The notes under the pieces were generated by a model. The model worked only from the letters and a program-made list of their open reading frames with translations. It made no database searches and was not told the DNA's origin. A stretch of 64,000 nt of DNA from Mariannaea sp. PMI_226. Lineage: Eukaryota; Ascomycota; Sordariomycetes; Hypocreales; Nectriaceae. Positions 45,490-58,685 of this stretch are shown here, piece by piece (positions within the stretch are counted from its first letter, which is position 1; each line of letters opens with the position of its first letter). The stretch spans positions 1,922,001-1,986,000 of the forward strand of contig JANFOG010000006.1 of the NCBI GenBank assembly GCA_024336345.1, in the 5' to 3' direction. A program made the translations under genes and the position numbers.

Positions 45490-47108
45490 GATTGGAATAA
45501 AGAAGGATAAGATAGATTTGAAGACCATAAACCCGGCTGGCCGATTCTGCCAGAATCCTAGTCTCAAATGTCACCAGAGCCAGAAGTGATGGTGCGAGCA
45601 GATAGTTTCGGGGACAAGTTTGACGATGGAATATCGGAGCTCGGTCAACAAGGCCTCTCGTTAGCGAGGCTATCATCTCAGCATAAGCCATGCTATAGTA
45701 AGGTTGAGGCGAACATGGGACATGGGTGAATGCCGGGGGGTGGTGTGGGAGGGTCAAGTGTCGATTATTGGACGAGCCTTGCAGTCGTAGGGTGGAAAAT
45801 GCATAGTAATGAGGGAGGAGAGCCACCCCGTATGGGAAGAGCTGGGTAGTCGATGGGAACAAACGCCTATGCCGTTTTGGCTGGGGCATGGGGAGGCTAC
45901 TAACGATTTCCGGATTTTCCTTGTGTTCGTAACCCGCCTTCCGACCCCTTCCCCCTTGCCACCCAGCCCAAGTGTAGTCGTCCAGTTAGCTTGGCGAAAG
46001 GCCGGACTACCAGGATGCACCCGGGTGGCTTCGGCGTGACGGAGTTTATGGCCGATAAAAGCGGATCGTTCTGGGAAGTCGGTCGGGCAAGAGAGTGATT
46101 GGCTGTCGGTGCGAGAGTGCGGAGACCCCGCACGCCATCGGGGCCTTGACTGACGGCATGTTCGATTCGAGCGCCAATGAATACGTAATGTTGGAGGATC
46201 TTCATTGGAGGGGAACTGGATGAGACTGGATGGGATGGGCGTTGGATGGATGGGCGCTGGGTGGATGGGCGCTGGTGTGGGCACTGGATGGGACTGAATG
46301 GGTCTGGGGGGACTGAAGGAAGGAACTGGCCCCTCAGGCAACGGGGAGTTGGGGAGCGTTTGCTGGAGATGGCGTGCTTGGAGAGGAGGATTGCTTCATA
46401 GATTACGGGCATTTATCATCATAAAAAATGGCCTCATCGAGATAAGAAGAGTCCATTCATCGCCGCCATCACCACCACGGGGAGTTCATCTTTTCACCTT
46501 TTGACCTCAAAGCAACAATCGTCAATCGCTGAGCAGCCCTTTTCGCCGTTGGAAGTGCGGCTGGGCATTGGGACAGGACGCCAAATTGGCCCCAGGCCTA
46601 GAGTCATGCACACTAAACACTAACCCCAGCATTTCCATCTCCATTTCCCAGTTTCCAGTGGCACCAGGATCCTCGTGACAATTGAGATGAACCAAAACTC
46701 AGCTCCAGTTTCTCCGCATTCTGTTGCTAAGGTTGGCCCCCCCTTTTGCCCTTTTTTTCGCCTTTCCCTTTTTTGCCTCAAGTATTGACACCGTCCTGCC
46801 GGTTCACTAATTATTCTCCTCCCCCCCCTTCCCCGATCATGCCTGTACTCTTTTTCCGTCGCATAACGTGCAGACAGAAGAGGAAAATACCCGCTGCTCC
46901 GTAATCTCGTAGTCGTCCTTAACCTAGCCAACACCCCCGCTTCCCGTTTATTCCCCTTTCTCATTGATGGATCCTTAATGTTTCCTCCAAGTAGCCCCCC
47001 CCAAAACACCAAGGAGGATCTACTGTCATCTCATCTACTGATCTCTCACTGGATCACCCAAAGAGAACGAACAAAATATTTCCCCCTTAGTCCAGAGACG
47101 TCATCACC
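45490..47108. other. Divergent upstream region, transporter and regulator 1
   Basis: About 1.6 kb with no supported gene. It includes a run of degenerate GGATGGGCGCT-like units at 46216-46312, a C-rich stretch near 46821-46833 and CT-rich sequence just before the regulator. Confidence 0.5.
46216..46312. repeat. Degenerate tandem repeat of GGATGGGCGCT-type units
   Basis: Successive units such as GGATGGGATGGGCGTT, GGATGGATGGGCGCTG and GGTGGATGGGCGCTGG lie head to tail, then decay into TGGGACTGAATGGG. Confidence 0.7.
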
Positions 47109-49619
47109 ATGAAAGCCGCGTGCGTGCAGTGCCGAGTTCGCAAGGTACGTCAGAGAGTTCCCAGTCACGTCCTAACCACGTGGGATCGAAGGCTTGGGTG
47201 GAAAAAATCCCCCGCGTATCCCGGAAGTCGGCCGGTGCTAACTCCCCGGAGGTCCGATGTGACGGCAGCGTTCCTCGGTGTCGGACCTGCCAGCGCCTAC
47301 AGTTCCAGTGTTCGTTTGAGCAGGATGGATCGCAGCCTGTGAGCCAGTATGCACCTCGCCTGCCGCCAAAGTGTCGTGGAACCAAGGCATGCCTGGAGTG
47401 TAGGGGCATGAAGGTGCGTTGCTCGGGGGGCACGCCGCAATGCACAAACTGCCAGAGGCGGAATAGGGAGTGTCACTATGCAGTGTCCAAGAACAGCAGC
47501 AGCAGCAACAGCCACAGCAACAACAATAATAATCCCCAGAAAACATCGCCTGCAGCTGTACTACGGGCTCGAGTTGTGCCCTTAGTAGCCTCTGATGCTC
47601 CAGGCGCCTCCCCGGAGCAAGTTCAGGTGCAGGGGCAGGGACAACAGCACCAGAATGGTGAATCGCCTGGCCCACAGCGAGAGAGCGTAAGTGACACAGC
47701 TGCTCCAGCCTCTAATGTAAATCCTCAATCATCCGCGTCACTCCTGCCTGAGGAGACGGCAACATTCCTCATCAGGGAGTACTTTGAACGCCTGTACCCA
47801 TTAGCATCATACTGTTTCCTCCACAAGACCACAGTCATCCAGAGATGTCGAGAGAAGACCATCGACAGGGCGCTCAAGCTCGCATTGTGCGCTATCACCT
47901 CCATGTACTTCCCCAGGCAAAACTACGAGCATGCCGCCTGGGCACAGGAAGCGGAGAGGATCATTCTTGAGCGGCTCGACCACCCTTCAATTTTTCACAT
48001 TCAAGCATCGCTATTGCTCATTCGGTACCGGGCAGGTGTTGGCCAGTTCCCTCGAGCCTTCATCATGGCCGGGCTCGTCGCTCGCTGGGCCGTCGCTCTA
48101 CGGCTCAACTACGAGCACTCCCATCTCAGTGCAGTGGCCCAGGAGGTCAGGAGACGAACGTTCTGGTCGCTGTATTTACTCGAGGACAGCTTTTGCGTCG
48201 GTCTAGAGGAGTTTGAACTGTTCAACCCAAGCACGATCCATCTACAGCTGCCGTGTGAAGATGTCGATTTCCATCAAGGGAGACCAGTGAGCACTGGATA
48301 TCTTCAGCCAGGTAAAGGACTGGAACCAGAAGTGCTGGGCTCCCGAGCTGCATTTGTCCGGCTAGCTTTCATCCGTCGTGGCATCATGAGGTAGGCTAAG
48401 ACCGAATCTTCTATTGAATGTACTATGGTTTGGATGCATGCTGATGATTTTCTACCTAGACTGAACAGAAGAGTGTTTCTCAAGGAGGTCAACCTCGCTG
48501 AACTGTTCTGCTCAATGGAAAAGTTCCAAAACGACTTGCTACGGCTTCGCACTCGTTTGGCGCCCTGCGACCAATACCCGCCCTTAAATCCAGAAGAGCT
48601 ACAACGCCCGCCCCAATACGCAATCACAGTGAGCATCCAACACGCCCCCCATCTAATTTCCCTCTGTGCGTGTCCCTTTGTTATGACAATCTAACAGCCT
48701 TGGCAGCATATGAGCTGGCACCAATGCCACTGTGACCTCTATCGCATCTTTTTAACTGGGTACCCAGAGTCTACTCCACATGCTGCTATCGACGGCATGG
48801 CAGCTCCGGACCGGGCTCTGATGAAGGACAAATGCCTGGGTCACGCTGAGCAAATCGTCAAAGTCTTGTCAGACTTTGTGCAGCACAAGGATGAACGAGA
48901 TATGCTCGAGTTCGACGCTGCAGTCTGTGCATACCATGGTGCTCGCTTAATTCTCTTTGGGACCTACACCGGCCGCGACAACACGGGGTTGCCAATGCAG
49001 ATGGCCATCAACAAGGCGCAGCTCTGCTTGGATGTCATCACGCGGTACTTTGATTTTTCAGCTCAGCTCAAGGCTATGGTAAGTCGAAACCCCCCTCCCC
49101 AATTTCCCGGGTGTCTTCTTGGATGTCCCCCGGCCGTGCGCGACCTAGCTAACGAAAGATTTACCACAGCGGCAACAACTTGAAGGGGTCATCCAGCAAC
49201 ACAAGTCGTGGCTCGAGTCAGCCGACCACCGAGCCGTGTCGGCGGCAGATCCGAACCCTCGCCCGCCGCCAAATATGTCCACAGACGCATACATTCGGCA
49301 GCGGCTGGCCATCCACAGTCTTCTGCGGCAGTCCGACTTTGTCGACGACAGCCGCGACGCGGCTCCCGAGCCTATATCTGAGCCGGCGCTCAGCTGGACG
49401 GCATCGACTGACGAGGACCAGGTGCAGGAGCCACAAGCGGAATGGACGGCCCCCAGAGACCCAGGGTTCCCCGCCCTCGATGCCGCGACGGACCCCTACT
49501 TTCTTTTGGGACTGCCGTTTGGAGCTTCTAGCCTAGACTTTAATGCGTGGACAGGTAACCCGGGCCTTCAGGAACTGAGCGGGTACCTAGGAGGTTTTGA
49601 CGAGCAGTACATGTACTAG
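47109..49619 (+). CDS. Transcription factor with two tandem Zn2Cys6 clusters (regulator 1)
   Basis: Exons 47109-47144, 47252-48390, 48460-48628, 48698-49078 and 49170-49619 give 724 residues. Two complete Zn2Cys6 clusters with the spacing C-x2-C-x6-C-x6-C-x2-C-x6-C stand in a row: Cys 5, 8, 15, 22, 25, 32 and Cys 59, 62, 69, 76, 79, 86. A Ser/Asn/Gln-rich linker follows, then a fungal-specific transcription factor domain with VARWAVALRLNYEHSHLS, AQEVRRRTFWSLYLLEDSF and the later WHQCHCDLYRIFLTGYPE. The first intron falls inside cluster 1, after MKAACVQCRVRK. It is expected to bind CGG-type sites in the nucleus and control nearby or pathway genes. It lies between the transporter and the sulfatase. 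A paralogue with the same layout starts at 58733. Confidence 0.9.
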
Positions 49620-50252
49620 GTTAGCTCCAGAAGATCATCTCTCCAAAGGTTTTTTGTATTTGTAGCGTTGTAATGTAAACACAGACAAATAATAGAAGCG
49701 TAATCTCTGATCCGCGATGACTATGGTATGGAAACAACTTCTCAATCATGCTAGCCACGTAAATAAGACATACTTAGGCAAGCCGCAGATACCATAATTT
49801 ACTTGATTACCCCAGAATATATTCCCAGCAAAGTCTGCCGATTCCCTCATGCGACACTTCAGTCAAGGTCGTCCGCAGTTGGAGTCTCAAGTTCCTGGCC
49901 AATGAGTGCTCGCTCCGTCCGAATTCCGTTGCCCGAGCCGACACCGGTTTGTGGGTCATGACCTCCGAGGCCGAGTCTCCGGGCTGTCGGGAAGAAACGT
50001 TTTGGACCCTGAATATCAAGAAAAACTCGGGAATCGGTGGCATGCATGGGACCTCTTTTAAAACCTGTGGGCATGATGTGGCATGTCATGGCTGCTGTCC
50101 CCTCGTCTTTTTCTTCTTTTCTTCCTTCCCCTCTTTCTCTCTCAATCTTCGGTGTGTTTTAACATCTGAACTGCTGTACAAATTCTAGCAGAGCGGCAGT
50201 GCAACGGTCATCTTTTCACATATACGGAACGTCGCTGAAAATAGAAAGCACA
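49620..50252. promoter_or_regulatory. Upstream region of the sulfatase with a cluster of CCG/CGG triplets
   Basis: Between 49914 and 49990 there are about ten CCG or CGG triplets in under 80 bases, including CCGTCCGAATTCCG and CCGAGTCTCCGGGC. CGG triplets are the usual core of Zn2Cys6 binding sites. That any regulator binds here is inference. Confidence 0.45.
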
Positions 50253-51903
50253 ATGGCAGCAGCTGGAAATGGTGGCGGTGGACGCCCAAACGTCATCTTC
50301 ATCATGGCTGATGATCATGCCTCCAAGTCCATCAGTGCATACGGCGCCGGAATCAATAGCACGCCCAACATCGACCGGCTCGCAAAGGAGGGCATGCTCT
50401 TCAACCACTGCTATGTTACAAACAGTATCTGTACTCCTAGCCGAGCAGCTATTCTCTGCGGCACGTACAATCATGTCAACGGTGTCATGACACTAGATGA
50501 CCACGTAAGTCCTAGCTCAATTCGTCGGGGTGTATCTCGCTATAGTATGAAAGGCTCTTTATTAACACTCGGTTCAAACGTAGATCAACAACAACCTCCC
50601 CAATGTCGCGAAGCACCTTCGGACCGGCGGGTACCAAACTGCCATGGTTGGAAAATGGCATATGGGCGAGGACAGGGAGAACTGGCCGACCGGTTTCGAC
50701 TACTGGAGCATCCTCCCCGGTCAGGGCGAGTACTGGGACCCCGAGTTCATTGAGCACGACGGAATCCATGTCAATCCAGGCTACGTCACCGACGTAATCA
50801 CTGAAAAGTCCCTCGACTTCATCAAGTCGCGTGACAAGAGCCGGCCCTTCTTCCTCATGTGCCACCACAAGGCGCCCCACCGATCGTGGGAGTGCGACGA
50901 CAAGCACAAGCACCTCTACACGAAGCCCGTCCGGCTCCCAGACACCTTCACCGATGATTACAAGAACCGAGCCCGCGCTGCTAAGATTGCCAAGATGCGT
51001 GTCGCTGAGGACCTGACGTACCAGGACCTAGGCCTCGTCCAGCCCGAGGGCGGAAGCCGCGTTGGTGAACGGGTCCAGATGGAGAAGGGCAACGCCGAGA
51101 GGAAGATTCCGGCGCCCACGACCGAGGCTGGACTCAAGGCCTTGAAGCTCATTGACAAGGAAGACGGCACAGTTTTCACCTTTGGTACCACGGCCGAGCT
51201 GGCCGAGTTCAAGTTCCAGCGCTACATGCAGCGATATCTCCGAACTATCCAGTCCATCGACGACAGCGTCGGCCGGATGCTTGACTACATGGATGCCGAC
51301 GAGCCGGAGCTGGCCGCTAACACTATTGTCATCTACACTTCCGACCAGGGCTTCTTCCTCGGTGAACACGGTTGGTTCGACAAACGCTTCATGTACGAGG
51401 AGTCTTTCCAGATGCCCTTTCTCATCCGGTACCCGAACGAGATCGAGGCCGGGTCTGTTTGCGACGACATCATCTGCAATGTCGACTTTGCGACCACTTG
51501 GCTGGACTATGCCAATCTCCAGGTGCCGTCGTACATGCAAGGAAAGTCGTTCCGAAAGCTACTACAGGGGAATACGCCCGCGGACTGGCCTCAGGCGGCG
51601 TATCACCGATACTGGATGCACAACGATATCATCCACAATGCCTATGCTCACTACGGCATTCGCGACCAGAGGTACAAGCTCATCTACTGGTACAACGAGG
51701 CCCTCGGGATCAAGGGTGCACGCCCGGGAGATGAAGAGCACAAAGAGTGGGAGCTGTTCGACTGCGAGAAGGACCCTCTCGAGCTTTTCAATGTGTATAA
51801 CGAGGAAGGCTATAAGGACGTAGTCAAGCACATGACGGAGTTGCTGGAGAAAAAGATGGTGGAAATTGGAGATGAGCCTGTTCATCCAAGAACGATTGCA
51901 TAG
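50253..51903 (+). CDS. Sulfatase (alkaline-phosphatase-like superfamily)
   Basis: Exons 50253-50504 and 50584-51903 give 523 residues; an in-frame upstream ATG at 50199 is possible but is less likely. [12 protein letters not shown] (residues 11-22) supplies the metal-binding aspartates. [17 protein letters not shown] holds the CxPSR signature, in which Cys60 is turned to formylglycine. GKWHMGE (Lys108, His110) and [17 protein letters not shown] complete the active site. No signal peptide is seen, so it is probably intracellular and acts on an imported small sulfate ester. The closest pattern is bacterial-type arylsulfatases, so a transferred origin is possible. It follows regulator 1 in the same direction by 633 bases. 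The substrate is unknown. Confidence 0.92.
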
Positions 51904-54900
51904 ATTATTGAAAACGATACGACATACTTTTATGAATGAATACAAATTGATGACCAAATAGCTCTTACCAATTAGTTAGTCGAGACACAACAATGCAGAG
52001 TAGATATCTGCTATAAATTTGACCTGCTTACTGCGTAGTAGACTCATCATTAACCCACTTTCACTGTCCGTACAAATGGTTGTCCTAGACCAGTCCCAGG
52101 CCGGCTTTTGGGGGGGGGGGGCAACGACCCTGTTCGAGGTGACATGGACTATTCAACCAATGACGCCCCAGACCGACCGACTCACCCGGATCCTCTCGGT
52201 CTCATACCAATGTCAACCCTTCGGGCCCGGCTTTCATATTAGACTGACATTATTCTCCGAAAAGCCGGGGTTTGCAGTGCCTGGGAAGTCGTAGACCACG
52301 TTTACGCAGTTGCAAGCTGCAACTAATACATGATAGTTGCCTTCTTATGGTCTGGTCTGTACTTTATCTATGCCTTTGCCTGGCATGGTGTCTTCTGCCA
52401 CACGCTTGTGCCCGTGACGGTCTTAACGTTTTGAATTGGGTTACACATCCTTGCCGACACCGTCACACCCGAAACTTAGTTGTAAAGGGTGTTGCCTTGA
52501 TCAGCCAGCACCCCAGATAAATAAATAGCACTAATGAATAGTTAGTGGTGATATGCCCGGAAGGTAGCCGTCCATGTAACACCACTGGCGTGAAGTTCCC
52601 CGTGTGATACCTAGCTATGTTTCAAAGAGGTTCATTCGAAGATTGACCAAGAGAAAGAAGTTCAGACTTTTGCCGAGGAGACTCGCCCATAAATTTGAAA
52701 GGCGAAGGCAAAACTGGAACAACTTCATTCAGTCGGGGTTGGGCTCTCAATGTGGCTGAATGCTACGTGACCAATAGCGACAAGGAAACGCCGAGGTCTA
52801 GGGAGTTTTCTTTTGCAGCGATGAGCCGAATGAGATATCGCTACCATACAGATTGCCTATGAGAGATCAGCTTGGAGGCAAAGTAAATTTCTCAATGATG
52901 AAGAAAGTACAGTAAACAGCCAGTTCATACTCTAAGCACGGCTTCAATATCTGCAAGGCCTAGGTTAATCTTAACGTGTCTGCGAGAGAGCATTGTGCGA
53001 GGAGGAGAGAGAAATAAGAGAGAGAAAAGAGACCAAGACCTAATCAAGTACTATAAAATAAAAGAATAAGAATGCTATCGAGATATAGAGTAACAAGCTG
53101 AGCCGAACTTTTATAAGTCTACCATAGAGAACCCTGTCGCCGATGTTCCGTACCAGTCAGATCAAAGTAGCCTACCCTGTATTATGCCAGACATGAAGAG
53201 CGAAACTAAGGACGTCAGTGCAACCCTATCAGTTCCTTATCTACCAGGAGTAGTGTAGAATTTCTTTTCATGTTTTTGTATGTTCTAATCAGTATATTGT
53301 TGGTTGGATATCATATCATACAGTGTCTTTATGTGTTCGTGCATACGGCAAACCATTGCCCACCTCACTGAGCATGTTTCAATAACTAGTCTTGCCTCTT
53401 CAATTAAAAGTTTCATTTCCAAGCTTCTTACATAAAAGGCTCCTTTTACCACTTGACATGCGTATAGCCAATTTTTTCTTTGGAATAATATGTTGCACAA
53501 AGACAACCACATATTTTGGCTCGTGCCAACAAGAAGTCATGACATCCACAGCCTTGCTCCACAATGGAGGCTCATGATGCGGACATCACTGCAGACCCTG
53601 ACACCAAGCTTCATGGGTTCCAGTAAAAGAAAGCATTACACTTCAAAATAAGCATATATGAATGATGTGCTGTGCATTTGCCCCATCCACCAAGCCCGTT
53701 CTTCCGCCCATCTGCAGGCGATAATGCCATGGCTAGTTCGTAAAATCTGTTCCGGATCTTGTCGGTTCTCGGTCAATACAGCCTCAACCGATGGCAGAAG
53801 TCATCGGCTTGACCCCACCCCAGGAGCCAGGATGGATGAATGAACTTCATTTTTTTCTTCTCTCCCGCAGAGAAAAGTCCTTGTTTAGTGGCCCCCCAGC
53901 CCAGTCTTGAGCCAAGCAGGACGCAATGGTGGGGAGAGCTTGATTTATCGAACTGGGCTCTATCTTACGATTTTCTAGAGCGTAGTCTATCTGGAAAACG
54001 CCGATTGTCAGAGTAAATATGCACTCGGTACTGATTACTACTTGTGAAATTAAACCTGGAAGTTGATTATGGATGGGTAGGAAGATGGCTTCATGGTATC
54101 TTTGAGGGTGATCTTATATTCGATCCTCCGCAGGTGACTGAAATCGGAATGTATATCATTAATGCAACAAGGATGAGAATTTAACATACGAGTTATTGTT
54201 GCCGGCACAGTCAGCATAGAGCCCCGTTGTTGTAAGTTGGTGGTTGTGTTCACTGGGTTTCATCAAGAGACGGCAAATAATGGCAGGGCAGGCATTGCAT
54301 ACCAATCAGATTGCCGGGCTGATGAGAGGAGAGTCTTTTCTATTTGGACGTCAAGGAAGTATGGGAGAGGAAGCTGATGAATAACAAGATTTTGGTACAT
54401 GACATTTGTACCACAGAGAGCACGCTACAGAAAGATCAGGGAGACAGGGAGCGATGATTCATACGGATACATCATTGGACCATGTCGATATCAAGCCACA
54501 CGGAATATCAGGACGTACCATTGCGTATGCAAGTGGAAACCAAGTCAATGAGCCCATGTTCAATAAGGATGTCGTTCATTGGTTATGAACTATTCATGAA
54601 AAAAAGAAATGCCTTCATTCATCAGACCAGCCGCCGTAACCGTGACTTGCTTGAATGCCATTGTCTCCCTACTACCGTCTTGGCCGTGACCAAAGATGAG
54701 GCTTGCGATAAGTGTTTTGGTTGATTGTGAGACTTGCTTCAGAATAGTTATGGAGCCTTTGATGAGACGGCTTCCTTCATCGCAAGCTGGAGGCAAGCTC
54801 GTATGGGCGGGGTGGCTGAGAGAATGCAAAGGGGAGGGGATCTGGAGGGCGCGAACAAGATCGGTAGCACTCCGCACCTCGAGGAAGAACGAATGATGTT

Positions 54901-57900
54901 AGCTACAGCGACGAAGAGTGTTCGTGCTGTGAAAATCTCAGTCAAGATAAGTTACAAGGGTCTAGCATACGAGCTGAGCTCTCTCCCGAGCTGCTGAACA
55001 GGGAAATGTACAAAAGACACAAGAGGCCATGCGGAATGATGCCGGGGTTCCTAGACGAGCAAGGGCTCATTTGCAATAGCGTTGGAGCCAGTTGGCCAAG
55101 TCCACTAAGAAAGCAATTGAGAGATTTCTCGTCCGGTTGACCATGGCCCCTCCGGAAGAGGAGAGGAAATCAAATGCAGCCAAGGGGGGGTTACCGTCGA
55201 CGCACTGTGATGATTCGCTGCTCTCTTTTTTTCCAACCATGTGCATGCTTCAAACATCCTTGGCTTCGGAGTACCAAAGCGAAGCCGGGTTGGCCAGGCC
55301 AATCTTATGAGGTAATGGATGATGAGTATACGATGAGAATTACTTGCTCACTTCAGCAGCTGTGACTTTGAAGAGATGAGTGTCGGAAGTCGGTTATTAG
55401 GGGAGAGATAGCCGAGATCCGAAGGAATAAAAAAAAATTAAGTACGTAGTAGGTCCAACTCGTTGGAAGAAAGCTGAGTGATTGGGTATTTCATCCCATA
55501 TCTCATATCGACAGCTGAACAAGATAAACCTACCTAATGCCCGGAAGTTAAACGTTTCTTTGGGTTGGTTGGTAATAAGCACTGAACGAGTCGAACCAGG
55601 CGAGCCATGTCGAAAATGGGGGGAGTGAGTTGATGATATTCCGGGAGTCGGAGCGGAAACCGGCATTGATGCAGGACCCCGTGAGTCAATTGGTGGAGGG
55701 AAGGTGTCAGCCAGGTGGTGTGAGGTCGAGGCTGCCCCTGCTCCGACCCCCCTTCTGACCGTCCTTCCTGGCGAGTCCCCCCACAACTTCCTAAACTATG
55801 ACGCTTCGGTTGGTCGCTGGGGCAAAAGCTCCTTCCATCAGCTGGACTTCGGGTCGTCGGTGCACTAACTTGGAAGGCGCACCAACGCAGGACGTGCAGC
55901 GACAGTAAATCAAGCTAGGGGAGGTATTGTACCGGTACCTCAAGCAAGCATCTACAGTAGTGCGCATGTTGCCTTGATAGCTAGCGACCTCAGACTCAAA
56001 TGCATCACCGCGTCCTTATCTAGGTACATAGGTAGGCATCCATTACTTACGAAGTCGATTGGTATTGCGCTTCTCCGATATGAGAGACTCGATACCAAAC
56101 ATCGGCAAATTCAGGACCCCGTACCGTTGACTGCTAACTGCTGTGCTCCGTAGCATTTTGGTAAATGTAAACCCACAGTGGCGCATTGGGGCTCGACAGG
56201 GCTCGGACCACGGAGAATGGCGCCGCTTCTCGGGTCAAACTCGCTCTCATTGGCATCCCCCGGATTTCTTCTCACATTCCATAGACGTCGGCATCACCAC
56301 AACTCATGAGCACACGACTCACGGATGATGGCTCGCGTCCTCATGGGAATACACGACAGAGTGTGGGATCACTGGAGGGGGCCGGGGGCTTTACAGGAAT
56401 CCGAAAACTAACAACCATGAATGGATTATTGAATATCCCAGCGAGGAGAACAGGGAGGGGCGGGAGTTGCGGGGCATCTAGCTTTGGGAGAAGCCCTGAT
56501 AAAGGAGTACAGTAGTCATGGTAAGTAATTAAGTGCCCAGGTCCGTTGGACTGAGACGGCGACGGAGGAGGGGGCAGACCCAGATGGGTGCTGTATCGCG
56601 CGATTCTTCTTATTACCTTGGGTAGTTGCCGTGTGTATGTGCATGATGCGCTGGGGATGATTGCGTGGATCATGGAGCTTGGCGGGTAGTGCAGCATACT
56701 GACAGAGTACAGAGTAGACGCACAGTACAACTTACATCATGAAAGACGACTTGGTGAAGCCAGGCTAATCACTAGCCCAGATCGCTTGGGCTCTGAGAGT
56801 CGGTAGCGGCTGAAGTGTTTGTTGGCTTGCTGGCTCCTCTGAGTTCCTTTCACCTTGATTGAATCTATATGTTACGACGACAAGAGTAATAGCAATACGG
56901 TAGACGAATATGAATCTGGCATACGAAAAGGCAGTCATCTACATACCGATTATGCATAAGTGGCATCGATTTGCCGACCATCCATCATCTCAGCGTTCTT
57001 TGATGCCGAGGGACACCATGGTTCTCTGGCTCAACCCACACCGACATGGATGCAGCAACCAAATGAGGCGAAACAGCACATGCTCAATAACCCGATCTTA
57101 TTCAACACGAAGGCACAGCACCTATCATTGCTAGCCTGCATAGCTGGGTGTGTCCCTATTTGACCTATGGGAAAGGGATGGACTGAGGAGTGATCATTTG
57201 CCAAGGTGCGTGTTACAGTACGAAGTACAGTACATGTTTATAAACGGATACTAGATACTAGTACATATGTAGGAGCCTTGGAGGCTCCACATGTTGTGAA
57301 CGTCCGCCCTCGTTCCATGGTTTTTTTTTTCCCTTGCCTCTTTGACTCAGGCCAAGGTGGGTGAAGGGCGGACTTACTGGTAAAGCACGAGAAAGGAAAA
57401 CCAGCGCTAGTAGTGTGATGAAGTGCATCAGTTTGGGAGAAAAAAAAAAGAGACGGGAGACGCTGATATGGGTATTTGTAGGGTCTGTATGGTCTGATGC
57501 ATGTTCGGACTTGAGGCGCACACATGCAGTAGCCGACTTTGCTGGAGAGTGACAAAACTACCGATATGAATGACCCCGGCATTGAGTCTCCATTTTGCTT
57601 TTGTTTATTAATCTATAGATGGTAGATAATTGCGTATACTTCGAAGAGGCGCACTCCCTCCCCCCGCGTTCTAAATATCAAAGATGGAGGGTCAATACAT
57701 TACTTGAGAGGGGACGAAAGAGAGATGGGGATGGGGGGGTGGTTTGCTAATCGCCGGGTAAGCGGGGGTCTTTTTATTATGGGAATTGGCGCCAGTGACT
57801 CCATGCTCACTTGATGGAGCTTCATTGGAAAAGAAAAATCCAAAGGAAGGGGGGCAAAAAAAAAAAGAGAGACAAACAAAAGGTCCTACAAAGTGATTGA

Positions 57901-58180
57901 TTGCTGTGCTCAATGTGTGTAAGTGGCAAGTTGGGATGGAAGCCATCGACAGCGGAAGATAGTATGGTCAAAGTGATGTTGGTTAGCTATGTACTATTGC
58001 AGGTCTGGATACCATTGCCTCGTAATATGGAACGAACTGGTGAAATCTGTACCCGGAGCTGGACAGCCAAGCGGTACTTATTATACGATAGGTCTCAAAT
58101 CCGCTGTGACCCTCCCCGAAAAAGACACCGGACACACCCAGAGACCATACCTGTCAGTTAAGGTATCTACTTACCGCACC
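51904..58180. other. Gene-poor region, about 6.3 kb
   Basis: No gene is supported on either strand. It contains a 12-base G run (52110-52121), a purine-rich GAGAGA block (about 52980-53035) flanked by AT-rich sequence, and many short frames without family features. Parts may be decayed mobile-element sequence, but no open reverse transcriptase, transposase or terminal repeats were found. Confidence 0.45.
52110..52121. repeat. Homopolymer run of 12 G
   Basis: Uninterrupted G run, 200 bases after the sulfatase stop codon. Confidence 0.8.
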
Positions 58181-58185
58181 CCCAA

Positions 58186-58685
58186 GGGCACATCTGGAGG
58201 GCACAGCTGGAGGGCACAGCGGGAGAGGGCAAACACACGCCTGGGCACACACCTGGGCACACACCTGAGCAGGCCCTTTCTGGGCAGGTCAGGTCCCCTG
58301 CGCACTACAAAGCCAGTAGTAGGTACGCACTGGCGTCTCATTCCGGTCCCGGTTTTCCCACCTCCCTCCCACCAAAACCCACCCGCCACCAACTTACCAC
58401 CTACCCACCCTAACGACCTGGCTACCTGGCTACCTGGCTACCTTACCCTCCAAAAACCCACCAACACCACCACTCTCCCGGCAACTCGACTTCTGGCTCT
58501 TTGTGTGGGTTATTATTGCCTCCAAAAACTCTCTTCCAAAAATACCCATCTGCCCTTCTCTCTCCGGCTTGCTCCCTCTCGCTCACCCTTGCCTACACAA
58601 CCTACTCGCTCCATGGCCTTCATCGAGGTCCTCTCTGGTGGATTGCTCTCACTTCTCGTCTCCGGCTCCGGCTCCGGCTCCGGCT
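58186..58685. repeat. Group of short tandem repeats upstream of regulator 2
   Basis: Four separate arrays lie in 500 bases: GGGCACAGCTGGA-type units (58186-58222), CACACCTGGG units (58235-58270), three ACCTGGCT units (58415-58442) and TCCGGC units (58661-58685). They occupy the promoter or leader of the following gene. Confidence 0.75.

Noticed and set aside
45754..46341. 195-codon minus-strand frame rich in Pro and His
   Set aside because: It covers the degenerate GGATGGGCGCT-type repeat and a low-complexity upstream region and shows no protein-like pattern.
52980..53100. Solo LTR of a retroelement
   Set aside because: Purine-rich and AT-rich composition is suggestive, but no terminal TG/CA pair, target-site duplication or second copy was found in the window.
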